Shown: positions 1 through 11,324, numbered from the stretch's first letter. The stretch is 22,372 nucleotides of DNA from Nemertoderma westbladi (GCA_032718475.1 JAUCBJ010007268.1:1-22372); one strand, 5' to 3'. The notes: a model not told the origin generated them from the sequence alone. Numbers and translations: made by a program.

Positions 1-631
1 CATATATTTGGAATTCTTGATAGAAGCATTGTAACAACAAATAAATATCATCCGCGTTACCCCTACCAGACGTGCGTCTTTGGTATTATTACAATAAATG
101 CCCTAGATCCAGCCAATAAACGGAAAGACATAAACATCCACGGAAACGTTGTGTTAAACACAGTTGTGCTCGTTATATTTACTGGAGTTTCGAGCGAAAC
201 TTGTTTGACGTACCACCTATGCTCACTCGGCTCGAACGATCCTGGAGTAAACCTACGATCAGAGTCCCGGAATACTCGGTCAAACCTCCTCATTCCTTAG
301 TTGGACCTCAGACCTGCGATCCTGGTGGTGTCGCGGATCCTCGTGGACTGTATTCACTGTTCAAAGATCTAGTGCTATCCTAACAATTAATCGGTAACAC
401 TCCGACAGTGATTTCTAACTAGCCGCCCATCTTACCTAGCCGGATTGTGATGCGGACACCTAATATCACTATCCTACCATATGGTCGTCCCCGTTTAACG
501 CGATACAACCCTTCATCAAGGTGAAGGAGAGCTTTGTACGAAACGAGTTAAACGTGATTCTATAAAGATCAAAAAGGAAACCTGCGTTTGTTCAGATAAA
601 CGTAAGTTATAACAGTAAGTCCAATCGATAA
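1..631. other. Unassigned left-end sequence
   Basis: This stretch is somewhat richer in G and C than the spacer that follows. It has only short open frames on both strands, at 201-383 (+) and 63-293 (-), that I cannot match to a family. It could be a decayed element or untranslated sequence. I see no RNA gene, terminal repeat or convincing splice pair in it. Confidence 0.4.
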
Positions 632-736
632 ACGAATTGGCCTTATCTCGGTTCGATTGGGAAATCTCGAATCTCTAAGAAGATATCAAGCTTAGAAAAC
701 CCTATTCTCTGCGAGAGTTTTGGACGAACATATCCC

Positions 737-943
737 ATGACAAGCGGAGGAAAATCAGCTCGAGGAGGAGCATATCGAAATGGACGAGACACCGACAGTA
801 AACCCAAACCTTCTAATGCAATCATATTGCACCCTTCACCCAGGAGTTATGGCCCTCCTAGTAAAGTGGTTCCCCCCAAAGAGAAAAGGACTCTTGCTAG
901 CTTTAAAAAACTGCGTAAACGCCGTCCGCGCAAGAAAGACTAA
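737..943 (+). CDS. Possible small basic protein or last-exon fragment, unknown function
   Basis: An open frame ends at 943 and stays open upstream to position 632, so the ATG at 737 may be internal to a longer coding piece of about 103 codons. The product ends in a very basic tail rich in Lys and Arg (KKLRKRRPRKKD), preceded by a Pro- and Ser-containing stretch. I see no domain, signal peptide or membrane segment. Two upstream acceptor-like sites (after 595 and after 614) were examined; the first runs straight into a stop in this frame. A basic C-terminus like this could bind nucleic acid or be a nuclear targeting signal, but that is only inference. The frame may equally be open by chance. 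Confidence 0.2.
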   Translation: MTSGGKSARGGAYRNGRDTDSKPKPSNAIILHPSPRSYGPPSKVVPPKEKRTLASFKKLRKRRPRKKD

Positions 944-3623
944 CTGTTTAGAGTATCTTTAGGTTTTAGAAACTGTGATTTTTATATTTTATAGACTGAA
1001 AATCCCATTTTCTGGGAGCGGTGTAAAAGCCTTTGCTGAATTGCCCCGTTATTTTTATTATCTTTTACATTAAAATACTCTGTAGTTGATTTAATAAGTG
1101 TAAGAGACCGTATTATTGCTGTATCGGTGTTTTTAGAGGATCTAAGACCTATTTCCTCCGTATGTGTACTGTGAAAGGCATATTTTATGATTCTATGGCA
1201 ATTCGTGACGCAAAGGGGTGATAGCTACTCTTGAACAGTAGTTACTATGACTACGGTTAACAGCTGACATTCATACGTGTTGATTTCCTTTGTTCTACGG
1301 CGTCTCTCAGTTCAGTCAGCCAATTAGAGCGTTTTTGTGGCTCCTTGTACAGAAAATTTCCGAGAAATGACGCAATGCCTATGTGCAGTGTTTACATTCA
1401 GTCCTGAGCCAAAGAAAGAACGGCTTGGAAGTATTTTGTGCTTTACTGTTTTTAGTCTTACACTAGTAGGTTTAATTACAAGGACATATATCCTTTAACT
1501 ACCTGACTCATGGAATCACTGCTGACTGATCATACATGCTGACTGCTGAAACATTGCAAACTCGTAACAATCAGTGTTCAGTTGTTGTTTTATACTGCTA
1601 TTTACTGTCAGTTCTTCATAATATGGTTGATGAATTATTATATTTGGAATAACGATAAATAACCCCGAAACCCAATATTCTTGATATACCGAAGGTAAGA
1701 GAGAAAGGTTACCAATAACGATTGTGACTTATGTTGAAGTGGTTTGAAGTGAATCTAATGTTATTTGATAGACCCTACATGAGTCAGCCTGTGTTCCTTT
1801 TATATGTGACTAAAATCAGTGAAGATTGGCAGATTAGTGTGCAGTATTGTGCAGCATTGTGTATGAGTGAGTCTGTTAAAGAAGCAATTCCTAAAGAATG
1901 CGCCATATATGTGAATTATAATTAAGCCATATCGTTGTGAGTAGTTTAAGTCATAACTCTGTTTATATAGATAAAGCGCCACGTCCTAAAGGAACTGTTA
2001 ATATTACCGAAGGTGAATAATATTGTCAGAGATTATATAGTACTGTCAGTCGAATAATACATTAGGCTTACATAGCAATAAAATTAAACCGTCGAACCCA
2101 ATCTCCCGGGAATATCCAGCGGGTGAATGATCGCGCACAGATTGGTTTCGACTAGTGTAGTGAATCAAATACTTGTCATAGACTAAAAACTGATTTAATA
2201 TCTAGAAGACATCTTAATTTGGTGGGTTAAACTGCCAAAAGTCTGAAAGCGCGAACAGTGCACCAATGGAAAATTTAATGGTTTTATTATAATGTTCTGT
2301 TTGTCGACACGAGACTTTCGGTGCCGTTTCTACTTTAGTTACTTCTTTGCTGTATAGATACCATAGGCCTAATAATAAATACAATAGAGATGTCAATTAA
2401 ATATAACAAATTAACTCACATAATACTTTCCAAGAGGTTCCTTTCGTTTCTGCAACCCCACAACGTGTGCATTTAAAACAGTTCGTCTTGACATCGCCCG
2501 CAGTTTTTTAATGCTATTATATAAATCAGCCTTTGTACAACTTTTTAAATTTGCAGTAATAATTTTTAATTGTAATATTTTCAAAATTAATATTATAACC
2601 GTTTGTCTAAAAAAATATATGTGTGCATTCGAATTAACTACGGCGTAAAAACAACTTTATTCGTACTGTCATTCGAACCATGGTTTCCCATTGAAGGAAA
2701 CAATAATTGTTCTATCAAAGATCAGCAGTATCTGAAAATAAGTCCAATAATATTTTATTTTAACGTTTATATTGACAAATATTTAAAGAAATCAACAATA
2801 TAATATGAAGAAATCGAGATTAAATCATCCAACTGTGATATGGTCCGGGATAGGACTAGACTAAGGACTGTAGTAGCAACGGGAGCGACCGTAATCCTTC
2901 CTCTTCATTATTGAGTCTATGTGAATCGATTATGATTATAAGGGCATTTATTACAAAATGTATTTAACACAGCTGCCTATGTACTAATATTGATTATTGT
3001 AACAATTTAATATGTAAGTTATAGCTTCAGTATAATGAATGCGGACTTGTGTAAATGATCACTAAACTAATTAACCCTACTAATTATAGGTTCTATTATG
3101 TTTGTTATTCGTTATTAAGTTTCCCGCCAAATAGGCCGGAACTTGAATTAATGCCCCATTGGATATTTGCCGTAGTAGTTTAGCAACCAAATAACATAAC
3201 AAATATATCTATGATAAAGCCAACTTCAGGATATCATATGACACTGGCAACAAAGTAGTAGCTAGGTCAGTAGGTACGGCACTGGTTACTTGAAAAACTT
3301 CTTGCTTGCGCGTGGCTATAGATTCATTACCGGTATGCATTATGTATTGTGATATTTATTGTTTATGTACGGTAGTAAGTACAGAAGTAGAAGGCATAAT
3401 CCCTGAAGTAGGGTCACATCAGAGGTAATTTTGAGCTTACTTTAGTATACGAAAAAACATCGTAACTGGTGCTTCTTACAGTCTTACTAATTTCTGTATT
3501 TATTCTGTATATGTAAGTACCTAACAGCCTAATGTAGTTAGACACGTAACGTAGTTAGTTAGAGAGTAATAATTATATAGATATATTCGATTGCATAAGC
3601 AAATAATTCTGTATTAAAACAAA
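944..3623. other. AT-rich intergenic spacer upstream of SPATA6
   Basis: About 2.7 kb contains only short chance ORFs, such as 1731-1925 (+) and 2603-2803 (+), without domain signatures. There is one small imperfect inverted repeat at 2091-2152 and one TAGGCCTA palindrome at 2364. The proximal promoter of SPATA6 should lie at the right end, but I see no clear TATA box placed against a known start site. Confidence 0.6.
2091..2152. repeat. Short imperfect inverted repeat
   Basis: The 14-base arms GTCGAACCCAATCT (2091-2104) and AGATTGGTTTCGAC (2139-2152) are reverse complements with one mismatch. They enclose about 34 bases that are GC-richer than the flanks. It could be a small hairpin or a remnant of a foldback element. 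No target duplication was seen. Confidence 0.45.
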
Positions 3624-5045
3624 ATGCCTAGAAAGGGTTTGAAAGTGTCTGTGGATCTTCGAATCCACATGGTTTCCTGTCCGGGGGTTGTCCTAAAGGA
3701 CCGCTCCGACATCTACCTGAGTTTCTGCGTTCTCGGCCACCATCGACACACAATCTCCATTCCCGCCGTCTTCCCGCTCTTCTTTAACCAGCGATTCCAT
3801 CTTGAGAAGACCTACTACGGCGCCTCGGACCTGGTTGTTTTGGGGGACTATCTCGAGGATGACCACGTCCTCGTTGAGATGATCCAACGCACCCCCTTCT
3901 ACCCCGGCGGGGTCGTCCTCGCCAGCTACGACAGCTCCGCCCAGGACTTCCTGTTCCCTCAGCCGTCGTTGTCGCCGGTTTACGGAACCCAGGAACGCGA
4001 GGTTCTCATGCTGCGCACGATGCACTTCGACGGGATCAGCCCGAAGGTTGAGTTCTCAACGCGAACCACCGTAGAGGAGTTCCCAGCATCGCCGTTGGAT
4101 GAGCTCGATGATTATCTCAACAAGGATATCGGCGGAAAATATTTCGTCAGCGAGTTGGGGGACTCGAAGCGGCCGAGTCGAGACGCGGTGTTCGAGCGGA
4201 GTCGGCGTCGGAGTCGTCATCGATCGGGCGAATCGTCCGGAGTCGATAAACCGAAGTCGTCGTCCCGATCGCGGTCTCTCAGCCCCAGGAAACTGCGAGG
4301 CGACGCGGAACGGCCCCCGTTCGTGATCCGTCGTGTTGACAACCCGACCAAGTACCCGCACTCCCTCACCGACGACATCCACCACCACGCCGGGCGGGTC
4401 TGCGACTTCCACTCGGGCGAGACGCGCGCGGAACGCGGTAGACAGCGGAGTCGCAAACGAAACGATTCCCGGAGTCGCAGCGGCGTAAACGAGGCCTACC
4501 GCCGGCACACCGGGCGGGATTACTACGGGTCCGGGACCAAAGTGGTCCGGGAACCCGTAGACGATGAGTTCTACCAACTCCCGGAACATCTGGGGGCCGC
4601 GTCTGGAGTTTCCGAAGTTCCGTCAACAGCCGAGATCGAGGCTAAAATAAGTGAAATTAATAAAAGACTGAGGAAACGCACGTTTGTTCCGAGTTCCTAC
4701 ATCCCGCATTCCCCCATCCGTTCCCCCGCCCGTTCCCCCATCCGTTCCATCTCTCCGCTCTACCGCCCACGCTACTACTACTACGACTACCCCTACTCCA
4801 CTTACTGGCGCATTCACGACCGCGTTGAACGCGCCCTGCTGGATGCGAAGCTCAGACGTTCCGTCTACTCACCCCCGCTCTACGACACGCCTCTACCGAC
4901 GGGATCCGACACCGGGCTGTCTAGCAGCTACGATTCGTTGTCGGACCCATACGGGGTGGAACGGCGTTCTGCGTTGTTGGACGACGACCTAGATCGGATA
5001 TACGGCCGTCTACACCGCCGAGTCAACCGTCATTATTATTATTAG
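3624..5045 (+). CDS. SPATA6: Spermatogenesis-associated protein 6 (SPATA6) homologue, intronless
   Basis: This 473-aa ORF matches the SPATA6 family along its whole length. Residues 1 to about 150 form the conserved N-terminal domain, including the CPGVVLKD and DIYLS motifs near the start, the FPLFFN stretch and the LEFS-like sequence VEFSTR near 143. Residues about 185-300 are Arg/Ser-rich and probably disordered, and contain PPFVIRRVD, a block shared with vertebrate SPATA6. The C-terminal third has a Tyr-rich stretch, the IHDRV block and an LDRIYGRL block corresponding to the family's C-terminal conserved helix. Length is close to the vertebrate protein (about 490 aa). In mammals SPATA6 is needed to build the sperm neck connecting piece. 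The ATG has A at -3 and a stop-rich upstream region. Unlike the many-exon vertebrate gene, this copy is a single uninterrupted frame with GC-rich codons inside AT-rich DNA, and an A-rich run follows the stop at once. A functional retrogene is likely; an ancestrally intronless gene is the alternative. Confidence 0.93.
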   Translation: MPRKGLKVSVDLRIHMVSCPGVVLKDRSDIYLSFCVLGHHRHTISIPAVFPLFFNQRFHLEKTYYGASDLVVLGDYLEDDHVLVEMIQRTPFYPGGVVLASYDSSAQDFLFPQPSLSPVYGTQEREVLMLRTMHFDGISPKVEFSTRTTVEEFPASPLDELDDYLNKDIGGKYFVSELGDSKRPSRDAVFERSRRRSRHRSGESSGVDKPKSSSRSRSLSPRKLRGDAERPPFVIRRVDNPTKYPHSLTDDIHHHAGRVCDFHSGETRAERGRQRSRKRNDSRSRSGVNEAYRRHTGRDYYGSGTKVVREPVDDEFYQLPEHLGAASGVSEVPSTAEIEAKISEINKRLRKRTFVPSSYIPHSPIRSPARSPIRSISPLYRPRYYYYDYPYSTYWRIHDRVERALLDAKLRRSVYSPPLYDTPLPTGSDTGLSSSYDSLSDPYGVERRSALLDDDLDRIYGRLHRRVNRHYYY

Positions 5046-5058
5046 AAAGAAAAAAAAA
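5044..5058 (+). other. A-rich tract directly after the SPATA6 stop codon
   Basis: The bases after the stop read GAAAGAAAAAAAAAAG-like, a nearly pure A run starting within a few bases of the TAG codon. Such a run may be a shrunken poly(A) tail of a retrocopy with a very short 3' UTR, or simple low-complexity sequence. I did not find a matching target-site duplication upstream of the ATG. Confidence 0.4.
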
Positions 5059-5131
5059 GTCGAACCATAAACATTCTACATAGCAAATATAGAAAATAAT
5101 GTTGCATATTCGAAGATATTTTTAATGACCC

Positions 5132-5137
5132 ATTAAA
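5132..5137 (+). promoter_or_regulatory. Candidate polyadenylation signal for SPATA6
   Basis: ATTAAA, the commonest variant of the animal poly(A) signal, lies about 90 bases after the SPATA6 stop codon. No perfect AATAAA is closer. In DNA this AT-rich the hexamer occurs by chance, so this is only a candidate. Confidence 0.3.
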
Positions 5138-7647
5138 TTATCATTATATTGCTTCGCAACTCAATATGCGCCATTTTTTTTTTATTAATGTTCATATTTT
5201 TAATGGACAATTAGCATTTAAAATAACGTGTACAAAGTGAACAAGTCTTCTTAAAAGTCCCTTTGTTGCATACAAAACCCTAACGTCATTAAATTATATT
5301 ATGTTGCTTGTTTGGTTACTTAACTAGTATTATTTAATTAATTAGATTATATGACCTTTAGGCCTAATTGATAATTATAATTATTTTAATTTTATGAATT
5401 TCCCCATCATGTTATGAATACAAACATATCCTTCCCTTTCACATGTTGTTTTTTGATGGAGAACACGAAGATATTCCGTATTTTTGATCTTATATTTATA
5501 TTTTTTTCATCCTAACCTAATCTATTTTACTAGTTTAGTTCAATTCATAAGGCTGACAAATTGTATATTATTTCTACGAATATAAATTGATGGATATTTT
5601 AGGTATTATATCTGTAACTATTTATATCAAAACTTTTGTTACAGTTGAAGGCAGCTCCATCCATGCATTCCATAATTATTATAATCTATGTAGATTTTAG
5701 TTATTATTTACTGTCCTGTATATTATATATTATCCTGCATAATTTCAAGTCAAACTCTTGCGTAGACATCCAAAATGCCAGTGTATTTAAAACTTTTTAA
5801 GATTCACGATAACCACTACCGCAGGCCATATCTGCATTACATCAAGATTAGAAAAGTTGAACTGGCGAAAAAGACCTTTGACACAAAATTATGTCAGAAA
5901 TAACTACCAAACTTTCACAGAATCATTCCATTAGAGAGCTATGAAGGTTTTCACTTTCCATATTGATAATAAGAATACCAGTAAAACTATTCTATTCAAA
6001 ATCATTATGACAACTGCGAAACTATAAAAGTCGTTACGACATAATTGGTTTTCTGTGAACTGTCTACGAACAACGAGATTAAAAAGTCTGTTAGTTGTCA
6101 ACCTTCCCTATTTATGGGGAAAAGTTTGAGGAAATTCGACGATAATTGATTAATATCGATAAAACTACGAAATTATCCGGAATACATTTATACCAGATAA
6201 TTATATAGCAGGACATGTCATGATCATGAATGTATATAGACTGATTCTACGAAATTGTATTTCTGTAAAAATACAATTATTTGAAAAGCTATGCATAACG
6301 TTGAAATTGTACAATTTTTTAACAAGATTTTACGATCTCACATATTTCAAGTAAGACAATTTTGTTTGATTTCAGCTATTTTACTATCACTCATCATTGG
6401 TGCCCAACTGCAATAGTATAACCGATTTTTTATCCTTTTTATATATTTTATATTTTGTTAATATATACTGTGTTTGTTAATTTAATACTTCATAGTTAAT
6501 ATTGTATGTTTTATACGCTCATCATTTAATGGTAAATATATTAAATAGTTTCGAAATTATTTATTTTTCCAGTGTTCTATGATACTTTTCATAGTCGGAA
6601 AGTCAAATTGTGGATTTGGGAGAGTAATTCATAAATATGGTCTGTAAGATAATGGCCTTTCGTTGTGGGGTAAAATTAAATTTGAGTGTCAAATATTTTG
6701 TATGGAGGAGAGAACGATATATAGGAATGTTGTGTGTAAGTGTAAGATAACTTGGAATATGGTAAAGGCACTTATAATTTAATTTGAATTATTGAGCTGG
6801 ACCTAACTATAAAGTTCAGTCACACAATGAGTGTCGCTTTGTAATTAATTCTGTAGAACAAAAAATGTTTCCCACCCACCATGGCCGTGCGCGAAAGTCG
6901 ACCAACATATCAGAGATGTTGGAATTTCATGGAATGTGCCAATATCACAACGTGAGGTTGCCAGTGTTTTAATATAAACCAACCTCCCACAACGATACAT
7001 GAGTCCTAATATAATGGAATTTTAAGTACATAATATGCGGTTGGTTGATCTTCCAACAACAGGGTTAAGTGTAATACAATATAGTATAGGAAGTGATACG
7101 CCAAGCGCCAACTAATAACGCACTCGTTCGCCTCAGTGTGTTAATAACTGGAGCGTTAAATATACTTCCAGTTATGTCCATGGAATGAAATGAAGTCTGG
7201 CAGAAATACCAATGTACCGTTTACATAGTGCTTTTCTAAATTCCCTATGGAACCACGCCTTTTATGTTATTACATTTGGTATACTGATCATCACTCCTTT
7301 CTAATATTCCCAAAAGTTGCACAGTATCTAAGACTACCGGCAGCACTCATCTGAACACAGGTACAGTAGTTGAAATGTACGGGATTTCAATAAAGCTCAA
7401 CACGTTGATTCTTAGTGTTTATAATGTAGCACAATTAATATAATATGCCTTATTTTGATTAACAATAATAGGCCATTCATGTTTGGCTGTGTTTCTATCT
7501 GGTTTTCTCGAAATCCAGTTAATTACCGCGACATGCAGTATAAAACATATCACACACGGTTGATAATAATTAAATTACTAATAACTGCCGCGTGCGTATA
7601 CGGCTGTGAACACGAGGTCTCACAGTCTAATGAAAATTGGAAAGATA

Positions 7648-7752
7648 TCGTGGATATGGGAGTGAGAGATATGGGAGTAGTGGGAGAGATAGGAACAGGA
7701 GAGGCTGGAGTGAGATACATAGGAGTGAGTGGGGGGACGGGAATGAGAGTTA
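7648..7752 (+). repeat. Purine-rich degenerate low-complexity stretch
   Basis: The plus strand is almost all G and A with T, in loose variations of GAGTGAGATATGGGAGT. The pattern is a decayed short tandem repeat. It lies in a 111-codon ORF (7455-7790) whose Gly/Val/Met-rich tail is simply the translation of this repeat, so I do not call a gene there. Confidence 0.5.
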
Positions 7753-8480
7753 TAAACTACGCTACTGTAGTTTTTCAAATTTTTGAATAAAATGACGAGG
7801 TCTTCCTAATGATACAATATTGCAGTAATTTTTGCCATCCTCGTTTCGATTGAATTATTCGCCACTAAGTAACTGCTGAGGATCGTGTACTTTCTACATT
7901 TCTTTACGTTAAATTGGACTAATAAAATATGCGCATACATATTATAGTATTAATATAATATATAGATTGTCTCAACAGTTACACTGGTAATTTTCTTAAT
8001 TAACAATGGACATGCACCTGCGCAATTTATTTATAAAGAAGAGTCAGGAAACGCAGCAATCGTATATATCTTGGCTTTTCGTATACATACCTGTCCCTCA
8101 TCACCATCTCATCAACACTAAAAATGGTCTGCGTGTCAAAATTATTAAAACGTAATGCTGCAATGGTGATTTTTCGTTTCTCTATTTTTGTAGGCTATAA
8201 ATTTGCCTTTTGGTAATATCATGAAGTACATTAAATTCAAGATCATATTATTACTGTACATTATATTTTGCATTAACCAAGGCAACTTGAGAAACAGAGT
8301 GGAAGAGGGTTTACTGTAGAAGATCACCCATATGGTGGTGAACAGGCATTCCTTGGCTTAATGAGCCTTAAAGATTCTCCCATTCATAATATTTGCATTA
8401 ATTTGACAGTGCCTACAGAAAGCCAATTCATGGTGATATATTTTTTTGTAATCAAACTCAGCAAAAGCGGGTATAACTTT

Positions 8481-8545
8481 TCGCCGTATCCGTATGCATT
8501 TGCCGTATCCGTATGTACATACGCGTATGTGCGTATGTAATGGAT
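8481..8545. repeat. CGTATG-type short repeats with a perfect 14-bp palindrome
   Basis: TGCCGTATCCGTATG-like units are repeated twice and followed by the palindrome CGTATGTACATACG at 8510-8523 and two more CGTATGT units. This is most simply a decayed simple repeat that can form a small cruciform. Confidence 0.55.
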
Positions 8546-9671
8546 TCCTATGGAGAATAATCCGTATGTGATTTTAGAGATTAGGCATTGCGGACATGTA
8601 AGTAGTTTTACCAGTAAGAAGTACATTGCACACATGCAGACCGAAGACAGGTAGGCCTACTTAAAGCTAAGTGATTTAAAGAGTGTGGCTGCCGCTACCT
8701 TTTGTCAAATAAACAATGCAGGAGAGATCCAGGATGAGTGACAGCTGGTATCCGCCAGCCCCGGGATGCGCGGGCAGTGCAGTACCTATTAACCAGTTAA
8801 CTCTTCTTGACGCCGCTTGGGAAACTAACCAACTGTGATTTATTTTTGAACTGTTTTTCCACCAACCTGGTTATAGAATCCAGGCGGCTACCAGGATTGT
8901 GTTGTGTTATGTTCTGTTGGTTGCTACAATATATGGCACTAACATACTGTAGTATAGACTGATAGAAGCGGCATTTTAACTCATTTTGCTTCACCTCAAT
9001 AGGCCTAAACTATCTCGCATTCTTGCACTCCCTCAATTTCTTGTCTATCAGTTTAGATTGTTGATGTACAAACCAACCAATCACAGCCAATTTTATTCCA
9101 GCATTCTAAATGCTGCATTCTCATTGTCAGTACAGACTGGCGTTGTCATTAGCAAATTACAGTTACTTTGCAGTTTGCACTGACTTTACGTTCTTTGGGG
9201 AAGGGACCCCGATAAGTGCAAAATAATATCTGAAGTTTTGTTGCATAATCGGACAAGTTGAAGGATGGGTGTTCAATTGGGAATTCTAATTCCTTAGTTC
9301 TAGTTCATATGAATTGAATATACATCGGTACAATATTATCTGAGCAGCTAGTAAAGTATAGGATATTATGCTGCTGTTTATAGGCCTAGTCTGCTAGTAA
9401 ATTAACAATTAAACAGTTGCCGCACGCTTAGGGCCTAGTTTAAAATTTATAACTGTATAAAAAATTACAATTTTAGATTTAATTAATTAAAGTTCCCGGT
9501 AGCTTAATTAAACAATGAAAAATAATTTATTAATTACTCAGGAAACCCGTCGATATAGTGCGGGTAGGTGCATTCTTCTTACAATGTCATGCATCATAAC
9601 AAAACCAGTTGCTAAGGTAACACGATTCATAACATTGACCATTCGAAAGTGCATACTCAATATAAATATAG

Positions 9672-9697
9672 GCAGACGCAGACAGACAGACAGACAT
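9672..9697 (+). repeat. CAGA tetranucleotide microsatellite
   Basis: Short run of CAGA/GACA units. It is followed closely by two copies of TTACGTTTATTA at about 9697-9721. Confidence 0.7.
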
Positions 9698-10275
9698 TAC
9701 GTTTATTATATTACGTTTATTACATCAAGTATTTAGACTGATCGCCAAGAAATTGAGGTAGTGCAAAGTGCAAGACAAGTTTATTGAGGTGAAGCAAAAT
9801 GAACTAAAATCGCATTCTGCTCTACATCAATATCTAGGCCTAATATTATGTACAATACAGCAATATATAATATCTGAATATAGGTGATAGGTCTCTATGC
9901 TGATATGGCAATATGGTATAGTAGGATCTGCGATTTATTGTTATCTCTGTATCTAGTCTACCTCTGCAAGTTGAGTTGTAAACTATTGGTAAATGTGCAT
10001 GTTTTGAATCTATTTTGTTAAACATTGTACCTCTCTCTGCCAGCACTGAGAAATTGTCCAAAACAACTTACCTAAGTCTCCAGAGCAGAAATAGGCCTGG
10101 TAGGCTGTTAACAATCCCCAGGCCCAGATAAGCTTATCTAGTATCAGAGTATCGGCCCTTCCAACAAAGATTTCGTTTGGTTACCACTTACCGGCAAGTG
10201 ATGGAAAGTGGAAACTAGTAAAGTTATGCCAAGCTAAAGTTGTAAAGTGGAAATGAATTAATAATTGTTATTTAT

Positions 10276-11136
10276 ATGGCAATAAAAAGCAACACTCGCA
10301 TTGATTGCATCATAAAGGCAGGCGGTAGCGCTCTTACAGACAAGAAAGGTTTCGAAGCACTCCGCTCGGATCAGCTGTGCGCTGTGGTTGCCACGGTAAC
10401 AGAAGTCCACGGGTCCGGGTTACGGTGTGTGCTGGTACACGGCGCGGGTTCTTTCGGACATCCTCAGGCCCACCAGTACCAGGTGACCCGAGGACAGTTC
10501 GGCGAGGGCGGCGCAGTAGGGGCTGCAGTAACGAGACAATCGGTAACGAGTCTCAACCAAACAGTAGTGCGGGAGTTGGTAGCCAGCGGGGTACCGGCGG
10601 TGTCTGTGTCTCCGTTGTGTACGATGGGTTGTGCGGACGGGATTCCGACCACGGACGATCGCTCCGTTATCGACCTTATCGGACGGATGCTCCACCACGG
10701 GTTTCTTCCGGTTCTCCATGGAGACGTTGTCATGGATTCAGTTCGCGGATGGACGGTGCTCAGCGGCGATACCATAATCGAACGCTTGGTAGCGTCCAAC
10801 GCTGTAGGCCGGGTGGTCTATCTGACCGACGTTGATGGGGTTTTCAGCGGACCACCGCACAGACCGGAGTCCCGTCTGATTGAACGTCTGGTAGTGGACC
10901 GCGACGGTCGGTTATCCGACACGGTAACTACCGACTTACAGACACAGACAGACGTAACCGGTGGTATGAGATTGAAACTGGAGACGGCAGTATTTATTGT
11001 AACTAAGTCTCCCAGTACTGTTGTTTTTGTAGTGCGGTGTGGGTCTACATCAGCGCGACTGGCCTGCATCGCACGAACTCCAAACGATTCCGCATCGTTT
11101 CGGGCGACAACTATTTCTAAAGAAGGAAACACATAA
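10276..11136 (+). CDS. IPK: Isopentenyl phosphate kinase (amino acid kinase superfamily)
   Basis: This complete 286-aa ORF is an isopentenyl phosphate kinase, which phosphorylates isopentenyl (or dimethylallyl) phosphate with ATP to give the diphosphate used to build isoprenoids. Visible motifs are the N-terminal KAGGS loop (residues 14-18), HGAGSFGH (55-62) whose last His matches the substrate-binding catalytic His that separates IPK from related kinases, LHGD (147-150), LSGDTI (162-167) for nucleotide binding, TDVDGVF (184-190) and DVTGGM (226-231). Length fits the family (about 250-300 aa). No signal or transit peptide is seen, so it is probably cytosolic. An in-frame stop at 10243 supports the chosen ATG, though the T at -3 makes its start context weak. 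The last 45 residues align poorly with my picture of the family and lack the usual glycine-rich end. The gene is intronless and GC-richer than its flanks. IPK is classic in archaea and plants and patchy in animals. Confidence 0.93.
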   Translation: MAIKSNTRIDCIIKAGGSALTDKKGFEALRSDQLCAVVATVTEVHGSGLRCVLVHGAGSFGHPQAHQYQVTRGQFGEGGAVGAAVTRQSVTSLNQTVVRELVASGVPAVSVSPLCTMGCADGIPTTDDRSVIDLIGRMLHHGFLPVLHGDVVMDSVRGWTVLSGDTIIERLVASNAVGRVVYLTDVDGVFSGPPHRPESRLIERLVVDRDGRLSDTVTTDLQTQTDVTGGMRLKLETAVFIVTKSPSTVVFVVRCGSTSARLACIARTPNDSASFRATTISKEGNT

Positions 11137-11318
11137 AGCTTATCGGGTTGTTTATTTTTATTTCTGAATAATCTTCAGATAATGAAGTTAATCTTTTAAG
11201 TTCTGCCCTGATTATGAGCCACGGTTTGCGCCCAGGTCAATGGAAATTAATTTTCTCACAATTTATTTGTTATACAATAATATAAATTTCATTATTATTA
11301 ATTTCGTAATTCAGTTAA

Positions 11319-11324
11319 ATTAAA
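11319..11324 (+). promoter_or_regulatory. Candidate polyadenylation signal for the kinase gene
   Basis: ATTAAA lies about 180 bases after the stop; an AATATA variant lies at 11279-11284. No perfect AATAAA is nearer. The region is AT-rich, so either may be chance. Confidence 0.25.

Larger units (their letters stand above)
5138..10275. other. Long AT-rich intergenic spacer between SPATA6 and the kinase gene
   Basis: About 5.1 kb holds only chance ORFs. I see scattered TAGGCCTA palindromes (5359, 8652, 9000, 9381, 9835), a purine-rich low-complexity stretch near 7650-7750, CGTATG-type repeats near 8481-8545 and a CAGA microsatellite near 9672. CCAAT and GCCAAT boxes occur close together near 9076-9092, but I could not attach them to a transcript. 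A GC-richer island at 8690-8900 has no readable gene. Confidence 0.55.

Noticed and set aside
650-662. GGTTCGATTGG resembling a tRNA B box
   Set aside because: No A box, anticodon stem or acceptor stem can be placed around it.
4056-4817. Long antisense and alternate-frame ORFs inside SPATA6 (for example 4056-4589 on the minus strand)
   Set aside because: They are shadows of a GC-rich coding frame; their translations are low-complexity and lack domains, while the plus frame matches SPATA6 throughout.
7455-7790. 111-codon plus-strand ORF
   Set aside because: Its second half is the translation of a purine-rich simple repeat and the first half has no recognisable features.
10377-10835. 152-codon overlapping ORF in the kinase gene
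   Set aside because: It is an out-of-frame shadow rich in Arg and Gly; the kinase motifs are all in the other frame.
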